From: Actinophytocola oryzae
GTDB taxonomy: Bacteria > Actinomycetota > Actinomycetes > Mycobacteriales > Pseudonocardiaceae
Reading direction: 5' to 3'
Assembly: GCF_004364325.1 (NCBI RefSeq)
Contig: NZ_SOCP01000006.1
Location: 310,001 to 374,000, forward strand
Length of the DNA: 64,000 bases
The notes beneath the pieces were generated by a model, which was not told where the DNA came from, searched no databases, and saw only the letters and a program-made list of their open reading frames with translations. Below, piece after piece: positions 1 to 8,210 of the stretch (positions are counted from its first letter, which is position 1; each line of letters opens with the position of its first letter). Made by a program: the position numbers and the translations under genes.

Positions 1-1
1 C

Positions 2-679
2 CGAGGCGTCGGCGACACCATCACGATGCGCATGGGTGACGGTGCCCAGGTCAGGGTGCGGATCGTGGCGCTGTACCCGAGCAGGGAGGGCTTCGAGACG
101 GTGCTCATGCCCGCGGCCCTGGTGGCGTCGCACACGACCTCCGGCCTGCCGAGCCAGATCATGATCCGCGCCGACGACCCGGCGGCGGTCGTGCCCGCCC
201 TGGCGGACCTGGCCAGGAGCCACCCGGGTCTGGCGGTGGTCGACCGGGACACCCTGGTGTCGAGCTACGCGAAGGGCCAGGAGATCGGTGCGTGGATCAA
301 CTACCTGATGGCGGGCATGATCGTGGCGTACACGGCCATCTCGGTGGTGAACAGCCTGGTGATGTCCATCGGTGCCAGGCGCAGGGAGTTCGGCCTGCAG
401 CGCCTGACCGGTGCCACGAGGGGGCAGATCCTCCGCATGATGACGGTGGAGGCGGGCCTGACCACGGTGATCGGCGTGCTGTTCGGGACGGTCGTGGCGT
501 TCGCGACGCTGGTGCCGTTCACGCTGGTGACGGACGGTTCGCTGATGCCGAAGGGGCCGCTGGCGATCTACCTGGGCGTGACCGGGGCGGTAGCGCTCCT
601 GACCTTCGGCGCCACCCTGTTCTCCACGTGGGTGGGCCTCAGGATCCGACCGGCGGAGGCGGCGGTCGCACCCGCCTGA
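2..679 (+). CDS. FtsX-type ABC transporter permease, C-terminal part (truncated by window edge)
   Basis: The frame is open to the left edge, so only the last 225 residues are seen. FtsX/MacB-type permeases form the membrane half of ABC exporters or lipoprotein-release systems. About 90 extracytoplasmic residues are followed by three hydrophobic helices (near bases 295-365, 450-530 and 565-640), the usual tail of the family. The cytoplasmic loop after the first helix carries the typical charged motif RRREFGLQRLTGAT. The ATPase partner would lie outside the window. The gene ends at a strong bidirectional terminator. The family call is firm; the substrate is unknown. Confidence 0.85.
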   Translation, partial: RGVGDTITMRMGDGAQVRVRIVALYPSREGFETVLMPAALVASHTTSGLPSQIMIRADDPAAVVPALADLARSHPGLAVVDRDTLVSSYAKGQEIGAWINYLMAGMIVAYTAISVVNSLVMSIGARRREFGLQRLTGATRGQILRMMTVEAGLTTVIGVLFGTVVAFATLVPFTLVTDGSLMPKGPLAIYLGVTGAVALLTFGATLFSTWVGLRIRPAEAAVAPA

Positions 680-691
680 GCCGGCCGGAAG

Positions 692-730
692 CAGTGGGCG
701 GTCCCGTCGCGCCGGGGGGACCGCCCACTG
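692..730. terminator. Bidirectional terminator between convergent genes
   Basis: A perfect 14-bp inverted repeat (CAGTGGGCGGTCCC with its complement) flanks an 11-base loop. It sits 13 bases after the permease stop and just beyond the end of the convergent response-regulator gene, so it can stop transcription from both sides. Confidence 0.85.
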
Positions 731-735
731 TGGTG

Positions 736-1368
736 TCAGCGTGGGTGCCGCCGGGCGATCCAGGCCACGGCCTGGGTGCGCCGCTCCATGCCGAGCTTCG
801 CGAGCACGGACGTCACGTAGTTCTTGACCGTCTTCTCCGCCAGGAACAGACGTTCCGCGATCTGACGGTTGGTGAGCCCTTCCCCGACCAGGTCGAGGAC
901 CTCACGCTCCCGCTCGGTCAGGGCGGCCAGCTCGTCGGTCTTGGCCGACTCCCGCATCCGATCGAGCACCCGCGCCGTGGTCACGGGGTCCAGCAGCGAC
1001 CGCCCGGCCGCGACCTCGCGAACGGCGTCGACAAGGTCCTGCCCCCGCACCTGTTTCAACAGGTACCCGGAGGCCCCCGCCATGATCGCCTCGACCAGCG
1101 CGCGCTCGTCGTCGAACGCGGTGAGCACCAGACAGCGCGGCGCCGGGTCGAGCCGGCGAAGGTCGCGGCACAGCGCGACCCCGTCCCCGTCGGGCAGGCG
1201 CACGTCCACGACGACCACGTCGGGCGAGGTCGCGGCCACCCGGGCCATCGCCTCCTCGACCCCGCCTGCCTCGGCGACCACCTCGATACCGGGCTCGCCG
1301 CCGAGCAGGTCACGCAGCCCACGCCGCACCACCTCGTGATCGTCGACGAGCGCCACCCGAACCGCCAT
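736..1368 (-). CDS. NarL/FixJ-family response regulator
   Basis: The 210 residues form an N-terminal receiver domain (VALVDDHEVVRRGL, phospho-acceptor Asp in VVVVDVRLPDGDG, Thr in CLVLTAFDD, Lys in YLLKQVRG) and a C-terminal LuxR-type helix-turn-helix (LTEREREVLDLVGEGLTNRQIAERLFLAEKTV). It is a DNA-binding transcription factor controlled by phosphorylation. No histidine kinase lies beside it, so it is an orphan here. The start at 1368 is supported by a TAGCCT hexamer six bases upstream and the absence of a ribosome binding site, as expected of a leaderless transcript. The maleylpyruvate isomerase-like gene lies 9 bases upstream, so read-through from it is also possible. Confidence 0.92.
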   Translation of the reverse strand: MAVRVALVDDHEVVRRGLRDLLGGEPGIEVVAEAGGVEEAMARVAATSPDVVVVDVRLPDGDGVALCRDLRRLDPAPRCLVLTAFDDERALVEAIMAGASGYLLKQVRGQDLVDAVREVAAGRSLLDPVTTARVLDRMRESAKTDELAALTEREREVLDLVGEGLTNRQIAERLFLAEKTVKNYVTSVLAKLGMERRTQAVAWIARRHPR

Positions 1369-1380
1369 GCCGCAAGGCTA
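1369..1380 (-). promoter_or_regulatory. Leaderless -10 (TAGCCT) of the response regulator
   Basis: TAGCCT at 1380-1375 on the minus strand ends six bases before the ATG. No Shine-Dalgarno sequence is present. It overlaps the stop codon of the upstream gene. Confidence 0.55.
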
Positions 1381-2121
1381 TTGCGTGGTCACCCCCAGGA
1401 GCATCCGAAGCTTCCCGAGAATCCACCGGTTCCCGTCCAGGGCGACGCCCTCGTCACCCGCCCGCCGCCACACCCACCGCAACACGGCGGCCGCCTCCCC
1501 GGCGACCCCGGCCTCGGCGTCGAAGTGCCCCCGCGCCACGGACACGACCGAAGGCCCGAGCTGGACCTGCCAGCCCCCGGCCTCGGTGGCGATCTGCACC
1601 GTCCGACCGTCGCACTCGGCGAGGTGAGTGTCGAACTCCTCCGGGTCCACCACCGACGAGTAGGCGAGAAAGCACTCCAGCACCTCGTCGATCCCGTCGT
1701 CGGCGAGGTCGGCCGGCACGGGACTGTGGTCGACGTCGGCGGCCAACTCGGCGTCGAACCGGTGGATGACGGTCTCCTGGGCCATCCGCCGCAGCCAGAA
1801 CCCGACGGTCTGGTCCGGGTCGTACCAGGTCAGCGCGGGGTCGGCGGGCTTGTGGGAGGTCAGCTCCCCGACAAGCGTGCGGTAGGCGTCGTCGAGGGAG
1901 ACGAGCGGATCACCGGGCAGGTCGGGCGGCCACGGCCTTGGCCAGGCACCCCGCCGCATCGTCTCCGCCTTGTGGAGGTACACCTCGGCGACGTGCCGCA
2001 CCAGATCAGCGCCGGTCCACCCGGGACAGGAGGGCACCCGAAGGTCCAGCGCACCCGCCGCGACCTCACGCAACCGCGTGTACTCGTCGTCGAGGCACTC
2101 CAGGAATCTCTGCTCGTCCAC
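1378..2121 (-). CDS. Maleylpyruvate isomerase/DinB-like mycothiol-dependent family protein
   Basis: This 247-residue protein belongs to the MDMPI/DinB-like superfamily. Its N-terminal helical part has LREVAAGALDLRVPSCPGW followed by LVRHVAEVYLHK, whose His is a likely metal ligand. A later segment, RRMAQETVIHRFDAE, supplies the second conserved His/Asp region. The C-terminal third is the small alpha/beta domain typical of actinobacterial family members. Family enzymes use mycothiol, but the substrate here is unknown. The GTG at 2121 is chosen because the domain begins there; the frame stays open upstream to 2331 but would then run into coaA. Confidence 0.8.
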   Translation of the reverse strand: MDEQRFLECLDDEYTRLREVAAGALDLRVPSCPGWTGADLVRHVAEVYLHKAETMRRGAWPRPWPPDLPGDPLVSLDDAYRTLVGELTSHKPADPALTWYDPDQTVGFWLRRMAQETVIHRFDAELAADVDHSPVPADLADDGIDEVLECFLAYSSVVDPEEFDTHLAECDGRTVQIATEAGGWQVQLGPSVVSVARGHFDAEAGVAGEAAAVLRWVWRRAGDEGVALDGNRWILGKLRMLLGVTTQ

Positions 2122-2207
2122 GCGGACACCTAACCACGGGACACCGACAGCGTCGGCTGCGTGCACAGGCCTGCCGCCGCTGCCCGTTCGCCGACGCCCG
2201 CCGACCG

Positions 2208-3140
2208 TCAGAGCTTGCGCAGGCGGACCCGGCTGATCCGGTGGTCGGCGTCCTTGCGCAGCACGAGCGATGCCCTCGGCCGCGTCGGCAGGATGTTGTT
2301 CACGAGGTTCGGCTCGTTGATCGTCTCCCACAGGCGTGCGGCCTCGGCGCGGGCCTGTTCGTCCGTCAGCTCCGCGTAGTGGTGGAAGTGCGACGTCGGA
2401 TCGGAGAACGCGGTGTCGCGCAGCGTCAGGAACCGCTCCACGTACCAGCGGGCGATGTCCTCCGTGTGCGCGTCGACGTAGATCGAGAAGTCGAACAGGT
2501 CGGCCACCGCCAGCCGCTGGCCCGGCAGGAGCACGTTCAGGCCCTCGATGATGAGAATGTCCGGCTTCCGCACGACCTGCGTCTCACCGGGCACGATGTC
2601 GTAGAGCAGGTGCGAGTACACCGGCGCGTGCACCTCGGGCGCTCCGGACTTCACGTCGGTCACGAACCGCAACAGGCTCCGCCGGTCGTAACTCTCCGGG
2701 AACCCCTTGCGGCTCATCATGCCGCGCCGGGTGAGGTCGGCCTTCGGCCACAGGAACCCGTCCGTGGTGACGAGGTCCACGTGTGGGTGATCCGGCCATC
2801 GCGCCAGCAGGGTCCGCAGCAGGCGCGCCGTCGTCGACTTCCCGACCGCGACGCTCCCGGCGATCCCGATCACGAACGGCACCGGCGGGGCCGACGGCTC
2901 CCCGAGGAACGACGTCGTGTCCGCGTACAGCCGCTGCCGCGCCGCCACCCGCAGGCTGATCAGCCTCGACAGCGGCAGGTAGACATCGGTCACCTCGTCG
3001 AGGTCGACCGGGTCACCAAGGCCACGCAGCCGCACCAACTCGTCCAGCGTCAGCGTCAGCGGCGTGGCCCGCCGTAACTCCCGCCACTGCTCGCGACGCA
3101 GCTCCACGTAAGGGCTGAGGTCGCGAGTCTTCACCGCCAC
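2208..3140 (-). CDS. coaA: Type I pantothenate kinase
   Basis: Pantothenate kinase phosphorylates pantothenate with ATP, the first and controlling step of coenzyme A synthesis in the cytoplasm. The 310 residues match the usual bacterial type I length. The Walker A loop GSVAVGKST lies near residues 95-103, and the family signatures VTTDGFLWP, RKGFPESYD and the C-terminal R-L-R-K-L end are present. The start is GTG at 3140, preceded by TAACGT eight bases upstream and no ribosome binding site. It is divergent from the acetyltransferase gene, with 38 bases between start codons. Confidence 0.96.
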   Translation of the reverse strand: MAVKTRDLSPYVELRREQWRELRRATPLTLTLDELVRLRGLGDPVDLDEVTDVYLPLSRLISLRVAARQRLYADTTSFLGEPSAPPVPFVIGIAGSVAVGKSTTARLLRTLLARWPDHPHVDLVTTDGFLWPKADLTRRGMMSRKGFPESYDRRSLLRFVTDVKSGAPEVHAPVYSHLLYDIVPGETQVVRKPDILIIEGLNVLLPGQRLAVADLFDFSIYVDAHTEDIARWYVERFLTLRDTAFSDPTSHFHHYAELTDEQARAEAARLWETINEPNLVNNILPTRPRASLVLRKDADHRISRVRLRKL

Positions 3141-3154
3141 ATCAACAAACGTTA
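3141..3154 (-). promoter_or_regulatory. Leaderless -10 (TAACGT) of coaA
   Basis: TAACGT at 3154-3149 on the minus strand, then eight bases to the GTG start, with no Shine-Dalgarno sequence. Confidence 0.5.
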
Positions 3155-3178
3155 GGGCCTTCCGGCAGGCTGAGCACT

Positions 3179-3667
3179 GTGACTCCGTACACGCTCCGCC
3201 CGCTCACCCCTGCCGACCGGCCGGCCGTGACGTCGCTGCTGGTCCGCGAGTGGGGCGCCACCGAGGTCGTGGCGCTGACGCTCGGTGGTCCCGTGGACGC
3301 CTCGACCCTGCCCGGGTGGCTCGCCGAACAGGGCGGCGAGGTGGTGGGCCTGCTCACGTACCTGGTCCGCGACGACACCGCGGTGCTGGTGACGATCAAC
3401 GCGTTCGCCGGTGGCGGCGTCGGATCGGCCCTGCTCGGCGCCCTGGTCGACGAGTGCCGGGCGACCGGTCTCGCGAGGGTGCTCATCACGACGACCAACG
3501 ACAACACCCGGGCGCTGCGCTTCTACCAGCGCGAGGGCTTTCGTCTGACGGCACTGCGCGTCGACGCCGTCGCCGAGGCGAGAAGGATCAAACCGGGAAT
3601 TCCCGTCCACGGCATCGACGGTATCCCGGTCCGGGACGAGATAGAACTCGCCATGGAATTGTCATGA
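3179..3667 (+). CDS. GNAT-family N-acetyltransferase
   Basis: This 162-residue protein has the single-domain GNAT fold that moves an acetyl group from acetyl-CoA to an amine. The acetyl-CoA binding strand and loop are read as VLVTINAFAGGGVGSALLGAL, with the usual Q/R-x-x-G-x-G/A replaced by AGGGVGSAL. The C-terminal signature TTTNDNTRALRFYQREGFR marks beta-6 to alpha-4 of the family. The acceptor cannot be predicted. It starts with GTG 38 bases from the divergent coaA and ends 49 bases from the convergent macro-domain gene. Confidence 0.88.
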   Translation: MTPYTLRPLTPADRPAVTSLLVREWGATEVVALTLGGPVDASTLPGWLAEQGGEVVGLLTYLVRDDTAVLVTINAFAGGGVGSALLGALVDECRATGLARVLITTTNDNTRALRFYQREGFRLTALRVDAVAEARRIKPGIPVHGIDGIPVRDEIELAMELS

Positions 3668-3716
3668 GTGCGCATGTCGGTGTGGGAAAGGGAGCCGCGA
3701 GGGCTCGGGCCGGTAG

Positions 3717-4343
3717 TCAGGCTCCGTCGGCGAAGACCTCGTCCCACGCGGCCATCACCTGCCGGGCGCACGCCGAGGGCGGCACACCGCCCACCCCGGT
3801 GCCGAGACCGGGCATGGCGATGGTCGACACGACGGCCCGCACCGGCCGCTCGTCCTCGAGCCTGCCGTAGCGCCACAGTTTGAACACCGCCCGCGCGGCG
3901 AGGTACGGGTGCACCGTGTCCGGCGGCAGCAGCTCGCCCGGCGAGCGCATGGTCGGCGCACTGACCAGCCACGCGGGCCTGGCCGCCTCGGTCGGCACGA
4001 TCACCGCCTGCCCGACCGGCAGCTCGCCGCCGTGGTAGGCGAGCACCGCGCTGCGCACGTGCTGCTCGATCGCCGGGAAGGTCCGCGCGTAGATCGCGTC
4101 GATGCCACCGCGCATCCACCCGTACGAGTTGGCCGGGCTCACGACGGCGTCCGCGGGCACGTCCAGTGTCGAACCCTTGTGGGTCTGCACCGCCTGCCTG
4201 CCGTCCGCGGCCTCTTCCCATGCCTCGGCCAGGGCGTCCTCGATGGCACAGAGCACCAGCCGAAGCTGTCCTCCTGCCGTGGTCGCTGCTTGGTCGGCCT
4301 CTTCGGCGGCGGTCACAGCCCCAGCATGGCACTTCGACAGCAC
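3717..4343 (-). CDS. Macro-domain protein (ADP-ribose-binding type)
   Basis: Macro domains bind or hydrolyse ADP-ribose and its derivatives. In this 208-residue protein the fold begins near residue 60 with DAVVSPANSYGWMRGGIDAI, matching the ribose-binding A-N-x-x-x-x-x-x-G-G loop. It continues with LVSAPTMRSPGE and ends with the glycine-rich phosphate loop IAMPGLGTGVGGVPP. The first 50 residues are helical and not part of the domain. GTG at 4343 is the longest start, and GTG at 4316 is also possible. It is divergent from pheA. Whether it is an enzyme or only a reader domain is not clear from sequence. Confidence 0.8.
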   Translation of the reverse strand: MLSKCHAGAVTAAEEADQAATTAGGQLRLVLCAIEDALAEAWEEAADGRQAVQTHKGSTLDVPADAVVSPANSYGWMRGGIDAIYARTFPAIEQHVRSAVLAYHGGELPVGQAVIVPTEAARPAWLVSAPTMRSPGELLPPDTVHPYLAARAVFKLWRYGRLEDERPVRAVVSTIAMPGLGTGVGGVPPSACARQVMAAWDEVFADGA

Positions 4344-4368
4344 CCCGCGTAACCGCCGTTGGGAACTG

Positions 4369-4411
4369 TTAACCCTGTCAGGTTAAGCCGATCGGGCAGG
4401 CAGACTGCCCG
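4369..4411 (+). promoter_or_regulatory. Two inverted repeats upstream of pheA
   Basis: TTAACC-CTGTCA-GGTTAA (4369-4386) and CGGGCAG-GCAGA-CTGCCCG (4393-4411) are perfect inverted repeats lying between the divergent macro-domain gene and pheA. The second ends four bases before the pheA -10. They look like operator sites more than an attenuator, because the likely transcript begins at or next to the start codon. Confidence 0.5.
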
Positions 4412-4414
4412 GGC

Positions 4415-4426
4415 TAGGGTGGGCCG
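4415..4426 (+). promoter_or_regulatory. Leaderless -10 (TAGGGT) of pheA
   Basis: TAGGGT at 4415-4420, six bases before the GTG, with no ribosome binding site. Confidence 0.55.
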
Positions 4427-5344
4427 GTGCCGACCATCGCCTATTTCGGACCAGAGGGAACCTTCTCGGAGCAGGCCGCGCGTGCTGCCCGGCCCGACCA
4501 CACGTTCGTGCCGGTCGTGACCGTGCCGGAGGCGCTCACCACCGTCCGGCAGGGCCGCGCCGACCTCGCGTGCGTGCCGGTCGAGAACTCGGTCGAGGGC
4601 GCCGTGTCCGCCACCATGGACGCGCTCGCCGTCGACGAGCCCCTGGTGGCCGTCGGCGAGGTCGTCCTCCCGATCACCTTCTCGCTTCTCGTGCGGCCCG
4701 GCGCGACCATGGCGGACATCAAGTCCGTCGCCAGCCACCCGCACGCGCTCGCCCAGGTCCAGGGCTGGCTCGGCGCCCACCTGCCCGACGTGCCCCGGTT
4801 CGCCTCGACCTCGACCGCCGCCGCGGCCGTCGGCGTGCTGGACGGCCAGTACGACGCCGCGATCACCGCCCCCGTCGCGGTCGAGCACTATGCGCTCGAC
4901 GTCCTGCACACGGCCATCGCGGACGTCGACGACGCCGTCACCCGCTTCCTCGTGCTGCGCAGGCCCGGCGCGCTGCCCGCCCCGACCGGCTCGGACCGCA
5001 CGTCCATCTCCGCCGTCGCCGCCTACCAGCGGACGGGCGTGCTCGCGGAGATGCTCACCGAGCTGGCGCTTCGTGGCATCAACCTGAGCCGCATCGAGTC
5101 CCGCCCGCTGAAGGGCAGGCTCGGCGAGTACCGCTTCTACCTGGACTTCGACGGACACATCGCCGAGCGGCGGGTCGGCGACGCGCTGGCCGCCCTGCAC
5201 CGCCGCTGCCAGCACGTCCGCTTCCTCGGCTCGTACCCGAAGGCCGACCCGACACCCACGATCGCGGGCCTGGACAACGCCGACGAGGACTACCTCGCGG
5301 CCGACGAGTGGGTGTCGAGCCTGCGTGCGGGCCGCACCGGCTAG
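4427..5344 (+). CDS. pheA: Prephenate dehydratase
   Basis: It converts prephenate to phenylpyruvate, the committed step of phenylalanine synthesis. The 305 residues give the classic stand-alone layout. The periplasmic-binding-like catalytic part starts IAYFGPEGTFSEQAA, has the substrate region VPVENSVEGAV and the catalytic T-R-F triplet in DAVTRFLVLRR. A C-terminal ACT domain from about residue 205 (GVLAEMLTELALRGINL, then the phenylalanine-sensing ESRP) indicates feedback control. It is monocistronic, with a probable leaderless start and paired inverted repeats upstream. Confidence 0.97.
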   Translation: MPTIAYFGPEGTFSEQAARAARPDHTFVPVVTVPEALTTVRQGRADLACVPVENSVEGAVSATMDALAVDEPLVAVGEVVLPITFSLLVRPGATMADIKSVASHPHALAQVQGWLGAHLPDVPRFASTSTAAAAVGVLDGQYDAAITAPVAVEHYALDVLHTAIADVDDAVTRFLVLRRPGALPAPTGSDRTSISAVAAYQRTGVLAEMLTELALRGINLSRIESRPLKGRLGEYRFYLDFDGHIAERRVGDALAALHRRCQHVRFLGSYPKADPTPTIAGLDNADEDYLAADEWVSSLRAGRTG

Positions 5345-5402
5345 CGGACTTCTCCTTAACGCATAAACCGGGCGAAATTGTCGGTGCGCCCGTTTACAGT
5401 GC

Positions 5403-5423
5403 GCCTCGTAGCACTCACGAGGC
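5403..5423 (+). promoter_or_regulatory. Hairpin in the leader of the ABC exporter operon
   Basis: GCCTCGT-AGCACTC-ACGAGGC is a perfect 7-bp stem with a 7-base loop. It ends directly before the AGGGGAG ribosome binding site of the ATPase gene, so it could affect translation or be a regulator site. An imperfect GC-rich hairpin just upstream (about 5365-5394) may end pheA transcription. Confidence 0.4.
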
Positions 5424-5438
5424 AGGGGAGTCCTCAAC

Positions 5439-6395
5439 ATGTCCACCGACTGCGCGGTTCGCGCGGAGGCGCTGGTGAAGACCTACGGGTCCACCCGCGC
5501 GCTGGACGGCATCGACCTGGAGATACCCACCGGCACGGTGCTGGGCCTGCTCGGCCCGAACGGGGCGGGGAAGACGACCGTGGTGCGGATCCTCACCACG
5601 CTGCTACGCCCGGACTCCGGCCGCGCGTGGGTGGCCGGGCACGACGTGCTCGCCGAGCCGGGTAGGGTGCGTGAGTCGATCGGGCTGTCCGGCCAGTACG
5701 CGGCCGTCGACGAGAACCTGACCGGCTTCGAGAACCTCTACATGGTCGGCCGCCTGTACGGCATGAACAAGCCGGACGCCCGCGCCCGGGCGAACGCGTT
5801 GATCAGCCGTTTCCGGCTCACCGACGCGGCGGCCAGGCCCGCGAAGACGTACTCCGGGGGCATGCGTCGCAGGCTCGACCTGGCGGGTGCGCTGGTCGCG
5901 ACGCCCGCGGTCGTGCTGCTCGACGAGCCGACCACGGGTCTCGACCCGCGTGGCCGCCTCGACACCTGGGAGGTCATCGGCGAGCTGGTGTCCGACGGCA
6001 CGACGGTGCTGCTGACCACGCAGTACCTCGAGGAGGCCGACCAGCTGGCCGACACGATCCTGGTGATCGACCACGGCCGCGTGATCGCGAGTGGCACGGC
6101 CGACCACCTGAAGGGCGAGGTCGGCGGCGAGCGCCTGGAGATCGTGGTCGGCGAGCAGGCGGAGGTGGAGACCGCGCGCCGGGTGCTCGCGGCGGTCGGC
6201 TCGGGCGAGCCGACCGTCGACCAGCACGCCAGGCGGGTGCAGGTGGTCGTCGACGCAGGCGCGAAGTCGCTGGTCGAGGCGCTGCGCAGGCTCGACGTCG
6301 AGGGCGTGACCGTCCTGGACGTCGGCCTGCACCGTCCGACCCTCGATGACGTGTTCCTCTCGCTCACCGGCCACGCGACGGAGGAGAACCAGTGA
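5439..6395 (+). CDS. DrrA-type ABC transporter ATP-binding protein
   Basis: This 318-residue ATPase belongs to the daunorubicin-resistance (DrrA) family of ABC-2 exporters. Walker A is GPNGAGKTT, the Q-loop lies in SGQYAAVDENLTG, the signature is YSGGMRRRLDLA, and Walker B is VVLLDEPTTGLDP. The extra 90-residue C-terminal domain of DrrA proteins is present. It pairs with the permease that begins within its stop codon. Such pairs export hydrophobic drugs or lipids; no antibiotic biosynthesis genes lie nearby, so the substrate is open. AGGGGAG lies about 11 bases before the ATG. Confidence 0.93.
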   Translation: MSTDCAVRAEALVKTYGSTRALDGIDLEIPTGTVLGLLGPNGAGKTTVVRILTTLLRPDSGRAWVAGHDVLAEPGRVRESIGLSGQYAAVDENLTGFENLYMVGRLYGMNKPDARARANALISRFRLTDAAARPAKTYSGGMRRRLDLAGALVATPAVVLLDEPTTGLDPRGRLDTWEVIGELVSDGTTVLLTTQYLEEADQLADTILVIDHGRVIASGTADHLKGEVGGERLEIVVGEQAEVETARRVLAAVGSGEPTVDQHARRVQVVVDAGAKSLVEALRRLDVEGVTVLDVGLHRPTLDDVFLSLTGHATEENQ

Positions 6396-7192
6396 CCGTT
6401 CTTTCCCAGGGCCTGCGTGACGGCGGCATCGTCGCGTGGCGCAACCTGCTCAACGTCCGGCGCAACGCCGACTGGCTGTTCGCCGCCGTGGTGCAGCCGA
6501 TCATGTTCGTGCTGCTGTTCGCGTACGTGTTCGGCGGCGCGCTCGGCGGTGGTCAGTACCGCGAGTTCCTGATCGCGGGCATCTTCGTGCAGACGATCTC
6601 GTTCAACTCGGCGTTCACCGTGATCGGACTGTGCAACGACCTGCAGAAGGGCATCATCGACCGGTTCAGGTCGCTGCCGATGTCCCGGCTCGCGGTCCTG
6701 CTCGGTCGCACGACGTCCGACCTTGTCGTGTCGTCGTTGGCGCTGCTGATCATGTCGCTGTGCGGGCTCCTCGTCGGCTGGCGGATCCGGGGCAGCTTCC
6801 TCGACGCGGTGCTCGCGTACCTGGTGCTGTTGCTGTTCGGGTTCGCGATGTCGTGGATCGGCGCGCTGATCGGCCTGTCGGCGCCGAGTGTGGAGATCGC
6901 GCAGAGTGCGGGGCTCATGTGGTTGTTCCCGCTCTCGTTCATCTCGTCGGCGTTCGTCGGCGCGGGGACGATGCCGGGGCCCCTGCGCGCCATCGCGGAG
7001 TGGAACCCGTTCACGGCGGTGATCCAGTCGGTGCGTGACCTCTTCGGCAACGAGGCACCACCCGGGATGGCGCCGTCCCCGGGCTGGCCTGCCGACAACG
7101 CGGTGCTCTACGCGTTGCTGTCGTCGGTCGTGATCCTGGCCGTGTTCGTGCCGCTGGCCGTGGCGAAGTACCGGAGGGTGGCTAGCAAGTAG
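6392..7192 (+). CDS. DrrB-type ABC-2 transporter permease
   Basis: The 266-residue permease has six predicted membrane segments and the ABC-2 signature region GIIDRFRSLPMSRLAVLLGR on the cytoplasmic side. It forms the channel for the DrrA-type ATPase upstream. The GTG start overlaps the ATPase stop (GTGA), so the two are translationally coupled. Its last 11 bases overlap the end of the convergent N-acetyltransferase gene. Confidence 0.93.
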   Translation: MTVLSQGLRDGGIVAWRNLLNVRRNADWLFAAVVQPIMFVLLFAYVFGGALGGGQYREFLIAGIFVQTISFNSAFTVIGLCNDLQKGIIDRFRSLPMSRLAVLLGRTTSDLVVSSLALLIMSLCGLLVGWRIRGSFLDAVLAYLVLLLFGFAMSWIGALIGLSAPSVEIAQSAGLMWLFPLSFISSAFVGAGTMPGPLRAIAEWNPFTAVIQSVRDLFGNEAPPGMAPSPGWPADNAVLYALLSSVVILAVFVPLAVAKYRRVASK

Positions 7193-7946
7193 GCGACCTC
7201 GGCAGCCGCATGCCGAAGTGCTTCTCGTAGGCGGTGAGCATTTCGGCGTCGGTGGCCAGGACGGTCTCGGTCCGCTCACCGCCCGCGGTCTCGTAGAGCC
7301 GGTCGCCGACGATGCTGACGCGCCCGTCCTCCGTGCGCCGCGAGCACCGCGCGACCGTGCGGAAGTGCGAATCGGGCGAGGTGGCGTGCCACCAGCAGGG
7401 GCGTACGAAGTCCGTGAGCCTGCGCTCGTACGCCTCGGCACGGTACTGCCGCTCGCCGTTCATCACGAGGTCGAGGTCTCCTCCCGGCGCGTCGAGCACG
7501 AGGAAGGAGCCGGCCGGGTCCTCCTGCGCCTCGGGCCAGTCCCGCCGCAGGGGCTGGTCGGCGAACACGCCGAACCCGACGTCGACGAGCCACCGCTCGT
7601 CGAGCTCGACGCTGAGCACGAGGTGGTCGAAGGCGGGGGAAAGCGTGCCGTCCGCACCGAACACGCTGGCGGCGTGCAGCCGCACGTCGAAACCGAGCGC
7701 GGTCAGGAGCATGGAGAACAGGCCGTTGAGCTCGTAGCAGAACCCGCCGCGCCGCCGCCCGACGACCTTCTCGACCAGCGCGTCCTCCGTCAGCAGGATG
7801 GGCTCGCCGAGGTGGATCGACAGGTTCTCGAACGGCACGGTCTCGAGGTGGCGCCGCTGCAGCTCACGGAGAGTGGCGAGATCCGGTTGCCGCGGCTCCG
7901 GCGCCGAGATCCGGTCGAGGTAGCGCACGGCGGTGTCACGATCCAT
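7182..7946 (-). CDS. nat: Arylamine N-acetyltransferase
   Basis: It transfers acetyl or another acyl group from CoA to arylamines and hydrazines. The 254 residues are slightly short of the usual 270-280, the loss being at the C-terminal end. The catalytic triad is complete: Cys70 in RRRGGFCYELNG, His108 in FDHLVLSVEL and Asp122 in RWLVDVGFG. In mycobacteria the enzyme sits in a sterol-degradation operon, but here it stands alone, convergent with the ABC permease. The physiological acceptor is unknown. Confidence 0.95.
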   Translation of the reverse strand: MDRDTAVRYLDRISAPEPRQPDLATLRELQRRHLETVPFENLSIHLGEPILLTEDALVEKVVGRRRGGFCYELNGLFSMLLTALGFDVRLHAASVFGADGTLSPAFDHLVLSVELDERWLVDVGFGVFADQPLRRDWPEAQEDPAGSFLVLDAPGGDLDLVMNGERQYRAEAYERRLTDFVRPCWWHATSPDSHFRTVARCSRRTEDGRVSIVGDRLYETAGGERTETVLATDAEMLTAYEKHFGMRLPRSPTC

Positions 7947-8210
7947 GGCTCATACGGTGCCCGCTCCACCTAGGTCGAGGTCAAGCGGGAAATCCTCCGT
8001 CAAAGTTCCAGTTTCACCGCAAGTATTGACGAATCTTGAGCCCTGAGTCCTAATGGATGTTGTACAGCAGGGCGGATTCGTAACAACGTGGACGATGAGA
8101 AGGTGCAGAAGATGACCTGATGACCCGTCGGCGCTGCCGGGTCTGGCAGTCGCCGCACCACGTCGTCGTCCAGTGGTTGGACGAGGCGACGGCAGGAGGT
8201 GCAGGGCATC
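7947..8210. other. Intergenic region with a possible promoter
   Basis: This 264-base stretch between the divergent nat gene and a small membrane-anchored protein has lower GC at 8000-8100. TTGACG (about 8026) and TAATGG (about 8051) could be a -35/-10 pair reading rightward. I see no RNA gene or coding frame with normal codon use in it. Confidence 0.35.

Noticed and set aside
292..2133. A 613-codon open frame on the plus strand across the response-regulator and isomerase genes
   Set aside because: It is antisense to two well-recognised genes, has low-complexity Arg/Pro/Gly/His content and matches no family; long shadow frames are expected at this GC content.
5439..7192. A drug biosynthesis cluster implied by the DrrAB-type exporter
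   Set aside because: No polyketide, peptide or other biosynthetic genes lie near it; the exporter stands alone between housekeeping genes.
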